A stretch of DNA of 64,000 nucleotides from Microbulbifer aggregans. GTDB taxonomy: Bacteria > Pseudomonadota > Gammaproteobacteria > Pseudomonadales > Cellvibrionaceae. Of this stretch, positions 17,531-26,219 are shown piece after piece. Numbering within the stretch: the first letter of the stretch is position 1; each line of letters starts with the position of its first letter. Made by a program: the position numbers and the translations under genes. The DNA is taken from NCBI RefSeq assembly GCF_020524005.1, contig NZ_JAIVKK010000011.1, positions 1 through 64,000 of the forward strand. Reading direction: 5' to 3'. The notes beneath the pieces are model-generated. The model had not been told where the DNA came from, did no database searches, and was given only the letters and a program-made list of their open reading frames with translations.

Positions 17531-18169
17531 ATGAAAATTGCACTGATGAATGAATTCAGCCAGGCGTCCAAGAATGCCACCGTGCTGAAAGAACTGCAGG
17601 AAGTGGCCACCGAGCAGGGCCATGAAGTGTTCAATACCGGGATGTCTGATGACAACGACCACTATCTCACCTATATCCACCTCGGCATCATGGGCAGCCT
17701 GCTGCTGAATTCGAAAGCCGTGGACTTTGTGGTGAGTGGGTGTGGTACCGGCCAGGGGGCCCTGATGTCCCTGAATGCCTACCCGGGCGTATTCTGCGGT
17801 TATTGCATTGATCCCGCCGATGCCTACCTGTTTGCCCAGATCAACAATGGCAATGCGCTTGCCATTCCGTTTGCCAAGGGTTTTGGCTGGGGCGCGGAAT
17901 TGAACATCCGTTACATGTTCGAGAAAGCCTTTACCGGCGTGAAAGGACAGGGTTACCCACCCGAGCGCAAGGAATCCCAGGTGCGTAATGCGGGTATCCT
18001 GACCCAAGTTAAAGAAGCAGTGGCGAAGGACTACCTCGAAGCACTGAAGACGCTGGATCCTGAGCTGGTGAAAACCGCGGTTTCCGGAGAGCGCTTCCAG
18101 GCCTGCTTCTTCGAATACTGCCAGGTGCCTGAGCTGGCTGAGTATGTTCGCAGTGTATTGGACGCCTGA
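17531..18169 (+). CDS. RpiB/LacAB-family sugar-phosphate isomerase-like protein
   Basis: 212 residues, longer than RpiB (about 150). The N-terminal 150 residues follow the RpiB/LacA/LacB fold, with the catalytic-loop motif VSGCGTGQGALMSLN (Cys near 74) and the NNGNALAIP segment. The extra C-terminal 60 residues contain a conserved-looking ACFFEYC stretch. This long form resembles the isomerase DhuI of streptococci, which converts unsaturated uronate products, so a role in acidic polysaccharide breakdown is possible; that is inference. A GGAG site precedes the ATG. Confidence 0.75.
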   Translation: MKIALMNEFSQASKNATVLKELQEVATEQGHEVFNTGMSDDNDHYLTYIHLGIMGSLLLNSKAVDFVVSGCGTGQGALMSLNAYPGVFCGYCIDPADAYLFAQINNGNALAIPFAKGFGWGAELNIRYMFEKAFTGVKGQGYPPERKESQVRNAGILTQVKEAVAKDYLEALKTLDPELVKTAVSGERFQACFFEYCQVPELAEYVRSVLDA

Positions 18170-18203
18170 TCAGGATTTCTTGATTATCGCCAGGACAAAA
18201 AAG

Positions 18204-18227
18204 CCCCGCCAAAGCGCGGGGTTTTTT
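18204..18227 (+). terminator. Terminator after the RpiB-like gene
   Basis: CCCCGC (18204-18209) pairs with GCGGGG (18216-18221) and is followed by six T. An A-run on the other side could allow it to work in both directions. Confidence 0.85.
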
Positions 18228-18315
18228 ATTGTCGCCGGTTTGCGGGAGTAAACGTTTACGCTTAATTTTGTGTTGAAGTATCGGCAACCAGGGCGCGGGA
18301 GGCGCATTGCAGAAG

Positions 18316-19209
18316 ATGGAACTTTCGAGTGCGGTGAAACGAATTGGGCTGGTTCTAGTTACGCTATTGGGATCAGGGATGACTGAGGCGCAAAGCGAAT
18401 ACCGAATAACGCAGGTCAAAGACAATGTTTACCGGTTTACCGCTGGCCACTACCACTCCGCGTTTATGGTGACGGACAAAGGCATTTTCCTCACCGACCC
18501 AATCTCACCCGAGGCCGCCCAATGGCTCAAGCGGGCGTTAGCTGAACGCTTTGAAGTACCGATTCGCTATATGGCCTATAGCCACAATCATGTGGATCAC
18601 ACCCTGGGGGGCGATGTGCTGGATGGGCCGGATGTCACGGTGATTGCCCATCAGTACGCGGCGGAAGACCTGGAATGGACCCGGGCACCCACTGCCCTGC
18701 CGGAGCTCACGTTTACCGATGAACTGCTGGTCAATCTCGGCGGCAGCCACGTGGCGTTGCGATACCACGGGCCGAACAACGGCCGCGGTTCGGTAAGCAT
18801 GCATTTTATGCCTGCCAACGTACTTTATGTGGTCGACTGGATTGTGCTCGGGCGTATGCCATACCAGGATCTGCCGGGGTACGACATCCACGGCATGATC
18901 CGTTCGACCCGTCAGGTTTTGCGGGAAGTACCGTTCGATACGTTTGTCGGTGGTCATGCAGAAATTGGTGGCCGCAAAGAGGTTGAGCACTACCTGGCTT
19001 ATCTGGAGGGACTCTATGGCGCAGTGCGTGACGGCATGCTCGAAGGGAAAAACCTCGCCACATTGCAGGCCGAGATTGCGTTGCCGGAATATCGCGATTT
19101 GAAAATGTACGAGGAGTGGTTACCGCTCAATATCGAAGGCGTCTACCGCACATTGATAGACGCCTCCTACTTTGACCGCCGCCCGGATATCGATGGGAAG
19201 AACCTCTAG
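18316..19209 (+). CDS. Exported metallo-beta-lactamase-fold hydrolase
   Basis: 297 residues. An N-terminal signal peptide ends near TEAQS (residue 25). The zinc motif HNHVDH (HxHxDH) occurs in MAYSHNHVDHTLGGD, and later ligands are likely in FVGGHAEIGG. It belongs to the broad glyoxalase-II/beta-lactamase superfamily, and its substrate is unknown. An ATG 9 nt after a possible TTG is chosen as start. Confidence 0.85.
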   Translation: MELSSAVKRIGLVLVTLLGSGMTEAQSEYRITQVKDNVYRFTAGHYHSAFMVTDKGIFLTDPISPEAAQWLKRALAERFEVPIRYMAYSHNHVDHTLGGDVLDGPDVTVIAHQYAAEDLEWTRAPTALPELTFTDELLVNLGGSHVALRYHGPNNGRGSVSMHFMPANVLYVVDWIVLGRMPYQDLPGYDIHGMIRSTRQVLREVPFDTFVGGHAEIGGRKEVEHYLAYLEGLYGAVRDGMLEGKNLATLQAEIALPEYRDLKMYEEWLPLNIEGVYRTLIDASYFDRRPDIDGKNL

Positions 19210-19219
19210 GGATAACTCG

Positions 19220-21106
19220 TCAGCGCCGCTCACCGCGCAGGCCCAGTACCTGATCGTAGAGTATCTCTGCTTTTGCCGCAGTCGCCTCCAGTGGTTTTCC
19301 GGCCACTACACAGACACTGGACCAGAAGCGTTTTGGCCAGGTGGTAAATGCATGGCCGTCCTTGTGACTGAAAAAACTGCCCCATAAACCGCGCAGTGCC
19401 ATTGGGATCACCGGTACCGGTGTGCGTTGCAGGATTTTTTCAATTCCCGCTTTAAAGGGTTGCATTTCCCCGTCCTGAGTCAGCTGCCCCTCAGGGAAAA
19501 TACACAGCAAATCCCCGTCTTTTAAAGCCTGTTCAATTTCTTCGAACGCGCGCGCGTAGCCTTCGGGATCTTTCTGCCTGGAACAGATGGGAATGGCGCG
19601 GCTGGTCTTGAAGATAAAGTGCAGCACCGGGATTTCATAAATGGGCTTGTACATGATGAAACGGATCGGCCGTCGCACGGCGCCCGCCAGCAATAGCGCA
19701 TCTACGTAACTTACATGGTTGCAAGCAATAATGGCCGCGCCTTCTTCCGGTACCTGTTCCAACCCCTGATGTTTCACACGGTACATGGTGTGTGACAGCA
19801 GCCAGATGAGCAGGCGCATGGCGAACTCGGGTACTTTGGTAAACACGAAGACGGCTACAGCGGCGTTCATCAGCGCAATCACCAGGAAGAACTGCGGAAT
19901 ACTGGCCTCAAGCATATTCAGGAACACAATACCCAGTAGTGCGGCGACGACCATAAATACAGCATTGAGCACATTGTTCACCGCGATGATGCGCGCACGG
20001 ATTTCCGGAGCGGAACGTTCCTGCATCATCGAATAGAGCGGCACGATATAAAAGCCACCGAAGATGCCAATCAGTGTCAGGTTGACGAGAATACTGAGCG
20101 CGCCTTCGCTGTGCCAAAAGGCGGAGATTCCCATCTCCACAGGCGGCACATAGCTGGATGTGGAAAGCGCGAGCAGGACACCGGACACGGTCAGCCCAGC
20201 GGCCCCTATGGGGACCAGTCCCAATTCCACCCGGCCACCGGAAAGCCGCCCACACAACATGGAGCCGATGGCGACACCGATAGTGAAACAGCACAGCAGC
20301 AGGGTTACCAGCGATTCACTGCCACCGAGTACATTGCGGGTCAGGCTGGGAATCTGGGTCAGGTAGGCGGCACCGAGTAGCCAGAACCAGGAAATGCCGA
20401 TGATGGCGTAAAACACCGAGGGGGTTTTGGCGGCTTCTTTAAGAATTCTCGAGGTCTGGGATACCGGGTTGTAATTTATCTTGAGATCCGGAGCCGGTGC
20501 CTTGGCACCGGGGATCGCACGTGCGGCGAGGTAGCCGATGCAGGCCGTGGTAATCAGGATGGCAGATATCCACAGTAGGCCGGATTCACCTTCGCCAGTC
20601 TTTCCGGCCAACAGTCCGCCGACAATAGTGCCAAGCAAGATTGAAACGAATGTACCCATTTCTACCAGGGCATTGCCGCTGACCAGCTCGGTTTTGTGTA
20701 AATGCTGGGGCAGGATCGCGTATTTGACCGGCCCGAAAAATGCCGACTGCACGCCCAACAAAAACAGGACGGCCAGGCAGAGAAAGTTATTGCCGCTGAA
20801 CAGGGCGGCGACACCGAAGGTGGCGATTCCGATTTCAGCCAGTTTGATGCGCCGGATCAGTGTACTTTTGTCGGTCTTGTCTGCCACCTGTCCCGCGGTC
20901 GCGGAGAACAGGAAAAACGGCAGGATAAACAGGCCAGCGGCCAGATTAATCAGGAAATTGGCTTCGCTGGCAGCGAGGCGGAAAGCGATCATCACGATCA
21001 GAGCGTTCTTGAACACGTTGTCGTTGAAGGCGCCGAGAAACTGTGTACAGAAGAACGGCAGAAAACGACGGCTCCCCAGCAGGTGAAACTGGCTGTTTGC
21101 GTCCAT
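19220..21106 (-). CDS. MFS transporter-acyltransferase fusion (LplT/Aas-like)
   Basis: 628 residues. The N-terminal 410 form a 12-TM MFS transporter that begins like the lysophospholipid flippase LplT (FCTQFLGAFNDNVFKNALI). The C-terminal 210 are a PlsC-type acyltransferase with NHVSYVD (HX4D) and FPEGQLTQDG. In E. coli, LplT brings lysophosphatidylethanolamine into the cell and Aas reacylates it. Here transport and acylation are on one chain, but the acyl-ACP synthetase part of Aas is absent. Role: inner-membrane phospholipid repair, inferred from the two domains. It faces the MBL-fold gene, with the stops 10 bp apart. Confidence 0.9.
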   Translation of the reverse strand: MDANSQFHLLGSRRFLPFFCTQFLGAFNDNVFKNALIVMIAFRLAASEANFLINLAAGLFILPFFLFSATAGQVADKTDKSTLIRRIKLAEIGIATFGVAALFSGNNFLCLAVLFLLGVQSAFFGPVKYAILPQHLHKTELVSGNALVEMGTFVSILLGTIVGGLLAGKTGEGESGLLWISAILITTACIGYLAARAIPGAKAPAPDLKINYNPVSQTSRILKEAAKTPSVFYAIIGISWFWLLGAAYLTQIPSLTRNVLGGSESLVTLLLCCFTIGVAIGSMLCGRLSGGRVELGLVPIGAAGLTVSGVLLALSTSSYVPPVEMGISAFWHSEGALSILVNLTLIGIFGGFYIVPLYSMMQERSAPEIRARIIAVNNVLNAVFMVVAALLGIVFLNMLEASIPQFFLVIALMNAAVAVFVFTKVPEFAMRLLIWLLSHTMYRVKHQGLEQVPEEGAAIIACNHVSYVDALLLAGAVRRPIRFIMYKPIYEIPVLHFIFKTSRAIPICSRQKDPEGYARAFEEIEQALKDGDLLCIFPEGQLTQDGEMQPFKAGIEKILQRTPVPVIPMALRGLWGSFFSHKDGHAFTTWPKRFWSSVCVVAGKPLEATAAKAEILYDQVLGLRGERR

Positions 21107-21180
21107 GGCTAAGCTCCTTTGACTGAATCCAGTTCAATATTACTCGGGATTACGGGCCAGGGAACAGTCCGGAGGAAATG

Positions 21181-21218
21181 AAAAAGCCCTGTCGATGCCT
21201 TCGCTTCGACAGGGCTTT
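21181..21218 (-). terminator. Terminator of the M13 peptidase gene
   Basis: A 13-bp perfect stem (AAAGCCCTGTCGA 21183-21195 with 21206-21218) with a T-run on the minus strand, 40 nt past the peptidase stop. Confidence 0.9.
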
Positions 21219-21257
21219 ATTACAGGAAGTACCCGGAGTTGACTCCGGGGTGAAGGC

Positions 21258-23336
21258 TTACCAGATGGTTACGCGCTCTTCCTTCGGCAGGTACATACCA
21301 TCGCCTTCCTTCACATCAAACGCGCTGTAGAACGCATCGATGTTGGGGACGACACCCTTCACACGGTATTCCGCGGGGGAGTGCGGGTCGGTTTTCAGGC
21401 GCTCGCTGAGGGCTTCGTCGCGCGTCTTGCTACGCCATACCTGGGCCCAGCCGAGGAACACACGCTGGTCACCGGTAAAGCCATCGATCACCGGAGCCTC
21501 TTTGCCGTCGAGGGACATCTGGTAGGCCTTGTGGGCGATACCCAGGCCGGACAGGTCACCGATATTCTCACCCAGGGTCAGCTCGCCGTTTACGTGTTCG
21601 CCTTCGATCGGTTCAAAGCCATCGTACTGCGCGACCAGTTTGCCGGTAAGAACTTCGAAGTTTTCGCGGTCGGAGTCGGTCCACCAGTTGTTCAGGTAGC
21701 CCTTGCCGTCGAACTTGCTGCCCTTGTCGTCAAAGCCGTGACCGATCTCGTGTCCGATTACACCGCCGATACCACCGTAGTTCACCGCATCTTCCGCGTT
21801 CATATCGAAGAACGGCGGCTGCAGGATAGCGGCCGGGAACACGATCTCGTTCATTGGCGGGTTGTAGTAAGCGTTCACTGTCTGTGGGCTCATGTGCCAC
21901 GCACCGCGGTCCAGCGGTTTGCCCAGCTGATCGCGCTCGTGCAGGGTGTCGAACAGGGTTGCGGCAATAGCGTTACCCACCAGGTCGTCTGCACTGACCT
22001 TCAGTTCGCTATAGTCACGCCATTCGTCCGGGTAGCCGATCTTGGTGGTGAAGTTGGCCAGCTTGGTCAGAGCTTCTTTCTTGGTGTCTTCACTCATCCA
22101 CGCCAGGGATTCGATGGACTCTTTATAAGCGGCCTTCAGGTTGTCTACCAGCTTGACCATGCGAGCCTTGGCTTCCGGGGGGAAGTATTTCTCCACGTAG
22201 CGCTGGCCCACCAGCTCGCCCACAGAGCCGTTGACGAACTGCACACCACGCTTCCAGCGCGGTTCCATTTCTTCCACACCGCGAATAGTGGTGCTGTAGA
22301 AATCGAAATTCGCCTGGGCAATCTCGCTGTGCATGTAAGGTGCAGCAGCGGAAAGCACCTTGATTTTCAGGTAGCGCTTCCAGGTGTCCAGCTCGGTATC
22401 GGCGATGATCTTGTTGGCAGCCTCAAGATATTCCGGCTGGCCAACGAGGAAGTTCTCGGCCTTTTCCAGATGGGCTTGCTGCAGATAGCTGTCCCAGTCC
22501 ACAGCAGGCATCAGCGCTTTCAGTTCAGCCGCAGACTTCTTGTTGTAGTACTTGTCTGGATCGCGGTTTTCCACCCGGGTGCGGTGGTGTTCCGCCAGGT
22601 CTTTTTCCAGGTTGAAGAGGGTGCTGGCAAATTCCTCAGGTTTATCGAGGCCGGCAATCTGCTGAATTTTTACCAGGTACTCACGGTAGGCTTGTTGCAG
22701 CTTCTGACCTTTTTCGGAATCGTCAAAGTAGTAGTCGCGATCAGGGAGACCAAGGCCGGACTGCCAGATGAAAGTGATGTAGTTTTCTACATCCTTCAGG
22801 TCCTGATTGATGCCTGCGCCGAAGGGCGTTGTGTAGCCTACGGTATCGGCATACGCGAAGAAGTCTGTGAGGTCTTTCAGGGATTGAATGGCATCAACCT
22901 TGGCCAACTCACCGGAGATGGCCGACAGCCCTTTGCTCTCGATCAGCTCTTCATTCATGTAGCTATTGTACAGGTCACCGATCTGCTTGGATTCGGCGCT
23001 GTCGGCGCTTTTGCCGGCTTCCATGATCAGCGCTTTCACTTCTTCGGTGGCCTTGTCGCGCAGGATGCTGAAGCCGCCCCAGCGGGATTTGTCCGCCGGA
23101 ATCTCCGTGTTCTTCATCCAGGTGCCGTTTACGTAGCCGTAAAAATCGTCCTGGGGGCGGACATTGGTGTCCATGGCGCTAAGGTCGATACCAGAGCCGA
23201 GTTCCACGACCTGGTTCGCGCTGACCTCAGCGGCAACCGGAGCGGATTCCGCGGTTGCGGCAGATTTCGGGTTTTCAGACTGGGAGCAACCGGCAATGGC
23301 GCCGGCGATAGCCAAAGGTAAAAGCAGCTTTTTCAT
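21258..23336 (-). CDS. M13-family zinc metallopeptidase lipoprotein
   Basis: 692 residues from the ATG at 23336, where a lipoprotein signal with lipobox IAGC starts; the frame is open for 72 more codons but they look non-coding. It is a neprilysin/PepO-like endopeptidase. The zinc site is VIGHEIGHGFDDKGSKFDGK (HEXXH), the third ligand region is ENIGDLSG, and NAYYNPPMNEIVFPAAILQP is the substrate-binding segment. It is probably anchored in the cell envelope and degrades oligopeptides. An AAGG site lies just before the chosen start. Confidence 0.93.
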   Translation of the reverse strand: MKKLLLPLAIAGAIAGCSQSENPKSAATAESAPVAAEVSANQVVELGSGIDLSAMDTNVRPQDDFYGYVNGTWMKNTEIPADKSRWGGFSILRDKATEEVKALIMEAGKSADSAESKQIGDLYNSYMNEELIESKGLSAISGELAKVDAIQSLKDLTDFFAYADTVGYTTPFGAGINQDLKDVENYITFIWQSGLGLPDRDYYFDDSEKGQKLQQAYREYLVKIQQIAGLDKPEEFASTLFNLEKDLAEHHRTRVENRDPDKYYNKKSAAELKALMPAVDWDSYLQQAHLEKAENFLVGQPEYLEAANKIIADTELDTWKRYLKIKVLSAAAPYMHSEIAQANFDFYSTTIRGVEEMEPRWKRGVQFVNGSVGELVGQRYVEKYFPPEAKARMVKLVDNLKAAYKESIESLAWMSEDTKKEALTKLANFTTKIGYPDEWRDYSELKVSADDLVGNAIAATLFDTLHERDQLGKPLDRGAWHMSPQTVNAYYNPPMNEIVFPAAILQPPFFDMNAEDAVNYGGIGGVIGHEIGHGFDDKGSKFDGKGYLNNWWTDSDRENFEVLTGKLVAQYDGFEPIEGEHVNGELTLGENIGDLSGLGIAHKAYQMSLDGKEAPVIDGFTGDQRVFLGWAQVWRSKTRDEALSERLKTDPHSPAEYRVKGVVPNIDAFYSAFDVKEGDGMYLPKEERVTIW

Positions 23337-23550
23337 TCTGGGCCTTTTGGGCTTGTTATTTGTGATTGGGTAATTGAGTACAAGGTTCAGTAAACCATGC
23401 CCGGATAGTATGCATCCCCCGGATCGTCGGCAAGTAACATTGCGGTTAGCGGTAGTCAGACTTCGACAGGATGGTGGCTGCAGTACTCGCGAGTGAGTGT
23501 CGCGCGGAGCGGACAGGGGGAATAATTTCCTTTGACAGTCTGGTGCGGGC

Positions 23551-23576
23551 AAAAAAAGCCCCGCATAAGCGGGGCT
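23551..23576 (-). terminator. Terminator of the CHI/TonB-C gene
   Basis: AGCCCCGC (23557-23564) pairs with GCGGGGCT (23569-23576), with seven T on the minus strand. It follows the stop codon at 23605 by 28 nt. Confidence 0.9.
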
Positions 23577-23604
23577 TTCTGAGAGCTTAGTCCGACCTGA
23601 GAGC

Positions 23605-24813
23605 TTAGTCCGGCAGGCGGAAGGTGATCGGCAGGGAGAACTGATAGTCCTTCTTGCTGAGCTGCGCCGGCGTAGCGGGGTAGGGCTCGGAGCGATTTAC
23701 CGCATCCACTGCTTCCCGGTTGAGGCTGGCATAACGGGACTCCTGCACGGAAGTGACATCTTTGATCTTGCCTTTGGCATCGATGGTTACATTCAGGAGT
23801 ACACTGCCTTCCTGGCCGCGCTCTTGGGCACGCTTGGGATAGCGGATGTTTTTGAATGTGTGTCGAATCAGCATGGAGTGATAGATCTGACGCGCCAGGA
23901 TCATGTCTGCGGTCAGTGGAGCTTCCTCTTCTTCTTCAAACTCGTCGTCGGGTTCCGGTGTACGAGTGGTCGTAGGCTTGAGAGGCTGGGGCTTGGAAGC
24001 GGCTACCTGTTTCGCGGCAGGTTTTGCTGCAGGCTGTTCCGGGCGCGAAGGCGCCGGCGCTGCGCTTGCAGACGTGCCGAGAGCAGCCAGTGTCGGAGCC
24101 GGAATATCGGCCTTCAGGTCCGGCTTCGGAGTCGCTGCGACCTGTGCAGGCTCCGCCTTGGCGGGTTCACTGGCGGCCACTGCGGAATCGTCTTCGCTGG
24201 CCGACAGCCCTTCGGCCATCTGCTTGACCTGGGCGATACGGTCGCCGGCAGGTGCCAGCCCTTCATAGCTGGCGAGGAGGCCGGATTCGACCTGGCCTGC
24301 GCGCAGCAGGTTGTCGCGGAAATCGGAGGACGGCGGTACTGCGCCGATCCAGGCGCGCAGCAGAGTGTTGAAGAACTCGCGATCTTGGATCTCTCCGAGG
24401 GCAACGCCATTCAGCGATACAGAGGTTGTGCCGCTGTCTGCCGCGTAGTCAATGCGCAACTGGTCGCCGGCCACAAAGCGGCCCTTGAACAGGTTGGCAA
24501 AGGTCACCATGTTTTGCGCCTGACTGGAAAGCGTATTGCCAGGGTTGTTGATGGCGATACCTTCCAGCCACTGGTTGCGGAAGCGGCGAGCGGATAAACG
24601 TTCAGCGATGATGCGCACTTCAAGGCTGCGCGGCGTATTGTTATCGAGCAGGGAGCCTACGTTGTCCGAGAGTCGTTCAGAATAGACAGCTGCGATATAC
24701 CGGTCTTTATTGAATTGCTGCTCCAGAGCCAGTCCATTGAGTAGTGGGACCGCATTTGCAGTCAGGGCCGCAGCGAACAGCAGCAGGGCAATGACAAGTT
24801 TGGTCGTTTTCAT
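23605..24813 (-). CDS. Periplasmic chalcone-isomerase-like / TonB C-terminal fusion
   Basis: 402 residues. A signal peptide ends near ANAVP (residue 21). Residues about 22-180 contain the chalcone-isomerase-like signature (LNGVALGEIQDREFFNTLL, then RAWIGAVPPSSDFRDNLL). An Ala/Pro/Lys-rich linker with an acidic EDDEFEEEEE patch follows. The C-terminal 90 residues are a TonB C-terminal domain (GSVLLNVTIDAKGKIKDV and a final ITFRLPD). There is no N-terminal membrane anchor of true TonB type, so it is unlikely to energise transporters in the usual way. The role is unknown. The start is set at the ATG of the signal peptide. Confidence 0.8.
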   Translation of the reverse strand: MKTTKLVIALLLFAAALTANAVPLLNGLALEQQFNKDRYIAAVYSERLSDNVGSLLDNNTPRSLEVRIIAERLSARRFRNQWLEGIAINNPGNTLSSQAQNMVTFANLFKGRFVAGDQLRIDYAADSGTTSVSLNGVALGEIQDREFFNTLLRAWIGAVPPSSDFRDNLLRAGQVESGLLASYEGLAPAGDRIAQVKQMAEGLSASEDDSAVAASEPAKAEPAQVAATPKPDLKADIPAPTLAALGTSASAAPAPSRPEQPAAKPAAKQVAASKPQPLKPTTTRTPEPDDEFEEEEEAPLTADMILARQIYHSMLIRHTFKNIRYPKRAQERGQEGSVLLNVTIDAKGKIKDVTSVQESRYASLNREAVDAVNRSEPYPATPAQLSKKDYQFSLPITFRLPD

Positions 24814-25218
24814 TTTTGCTATTGGTATCTTCTGGAAGCCGGATGGGAAGAAACCGGCAGTTAAAGCGGTGAAAAATGAATCAAATACCCTAGAATATTC
24901 TTCACGCACTTCGAGAACACCCTCCCCCCGAAAGGTGCCTGTCCCGCTAATTTTTCTGTAACCCTGGTACGATTAAATTTTGTTCAGAGTAGAGGAAAAA
25001 CTAATCAGGACTGACCACAACTCTACTGCAACTGCAACGGAGTTCAACCCTGAAATGGGTAAAAAGTCTCGTTTTTTCAAATTCTCTGGATAGGGGGGGA
25101 TATAGCTATCACTTTAGGCCTAGAATGCACTGTTTGTTAGCGCGCACGTTTGTGCCATGCACCATTAAATATAAGATGGTGAATAAATTTCCCGTCCGAA
25201 GTTACAGCTCAGTTTTTC
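24814..25218. other. 405-bp divergent intergenic region
   Basis: The region separates the divergent CHI/TonB-C and cNMP-binding genes, so promoters for both are expected here. AT-rich stretches occur (around 24950-25010 and 25165-25195), but no operator, RNA or small gene could be supported. Confidence 0.6.
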
Positions 25219-25920
25219 ATGGATTACAAACTATTAAGTGATTACCCGCGAGATGGGGTTGATCGTCTTTTAAATGTCATACATTTGTTTCGCGATATTC
25301 GTGCTACCAGTGAGTGGCAGTACGATGTGCTGTTGAAGCGATCACGTCTGGTTTCCCTGTCGGCGGGGGAGCCCCTGCTGCATGTGGGTGACGTTGATCA
25401 GTGGGTCTACTTTTTATTGCGTGGCGAATTACAGGTGCATGTCGATGACGCCGCAGCTGCAAGCGGCGATCGCCCGCTGGCAGTGATCCGGCCGGGAGAG
25501 GTATTCGGGGATCTGTCGATGTTATTGGCCGAACCCCGCAGTGCGACAATTGTTGCGTCTCCCGGTGGTCAGGAGATCCAGGTGCTGGCTGTAGACTGTA
25601 CCCTGTTTGGTGACCTGGAAGACTTCTCCCTGCTACACCTGCCGACAAAACTGGTTTTCTATCGCAATATGACGCACTCCCTGCGCTGGAAGCTGGAAGT
25701 GTATCGGTCCAAGTACCCAACGCATGAGCTTGCCAACAGCCACCGCAAGCTGAAACTTTATACGGGGCCGAAGAACAGCAAGGAAGAGCTATTGGCCCTG
25801 GCGGATCAGGCGCGGGCACTCGCGCGCATTCTGCTCGACTGGAATGCCGAGTTCGGCAGCGGTCACTTGGCTACGGAAGAGGCCGATATGTCAGATTTCC
25901 TCGAGTCCATTCTTTCCTGA
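25219..25920 (+). CDS. Cyclic-nucleotide-binding domain protein
   Basis: 233 residues. Residues 40-150 form a Crp-type cNMP-binding beta-roll, and the phosphate-binding cassette reads VFGDLSMLLAEPRSATIVA. No helix-turn-helix follows; the C-terminal 80 residues are helical and end with an acidic tail, so this is probably not a transcription factor. It may sense cAMP or c-di-GMP and act through protein contacts (inference). A weak hairpin (AAGGGG 25971-25976 with CCCCTT 25987-25992) lies 50 nt downstream. Confidence 0.8.
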   Translation: MDYKLLSDYPRDGVDRLLNVIHLFRDIRATSEWQYDVLLKRSRLVSLSAGEPLLHVGDVDQWVYFLLRGELQVHVDDAAAASGDRPLAVIRPGEVFGDLSMLLAEPRSATIVASPGGQEIQVLAVDCTLFGDLEDFSLLHLPTKLVFYRNMTHSLRWKLEVYRSKYPTHELANSHRKLKLYTGPKNSKEELLALADQARALARILLDWNAEFGSGHLATEEADMSDFLESILS

Positions 25921-26219
25921 TGCCAATGTGCTGACTTCTCGCGGGCTACTCAACTGGTGGCTCGCCTGACAAGGGGTGGTTTCCTGCCCCTTTGCTTCTT
26001 GCTTACCCAGTACTCTTTCTTCTTTATATATGCAGTTTTGATTTGACCCTGCCCCGCGGACGGGTATTCCCATCCCTTGTCTGATCCGACTGCGTGTGGA
26101 TTTCGTAATCAGACAGGTTTAGCCACTGCTTGGTAACCAGTTTGTGCCAAAATGCGCGCGGCTTATCTGATTATTATTTGGCCCCATCAATATCTGGAAT
26201 CTGGTTTAGGTCTGTTGGT

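Noticed and set aside
21381..23321. 646-codon open frame on the plus strand
   Set aside because: It lies fully antisense to the clear M13 peptidase; the composition mirrors the codon bias of the real gene and no family features are visible.
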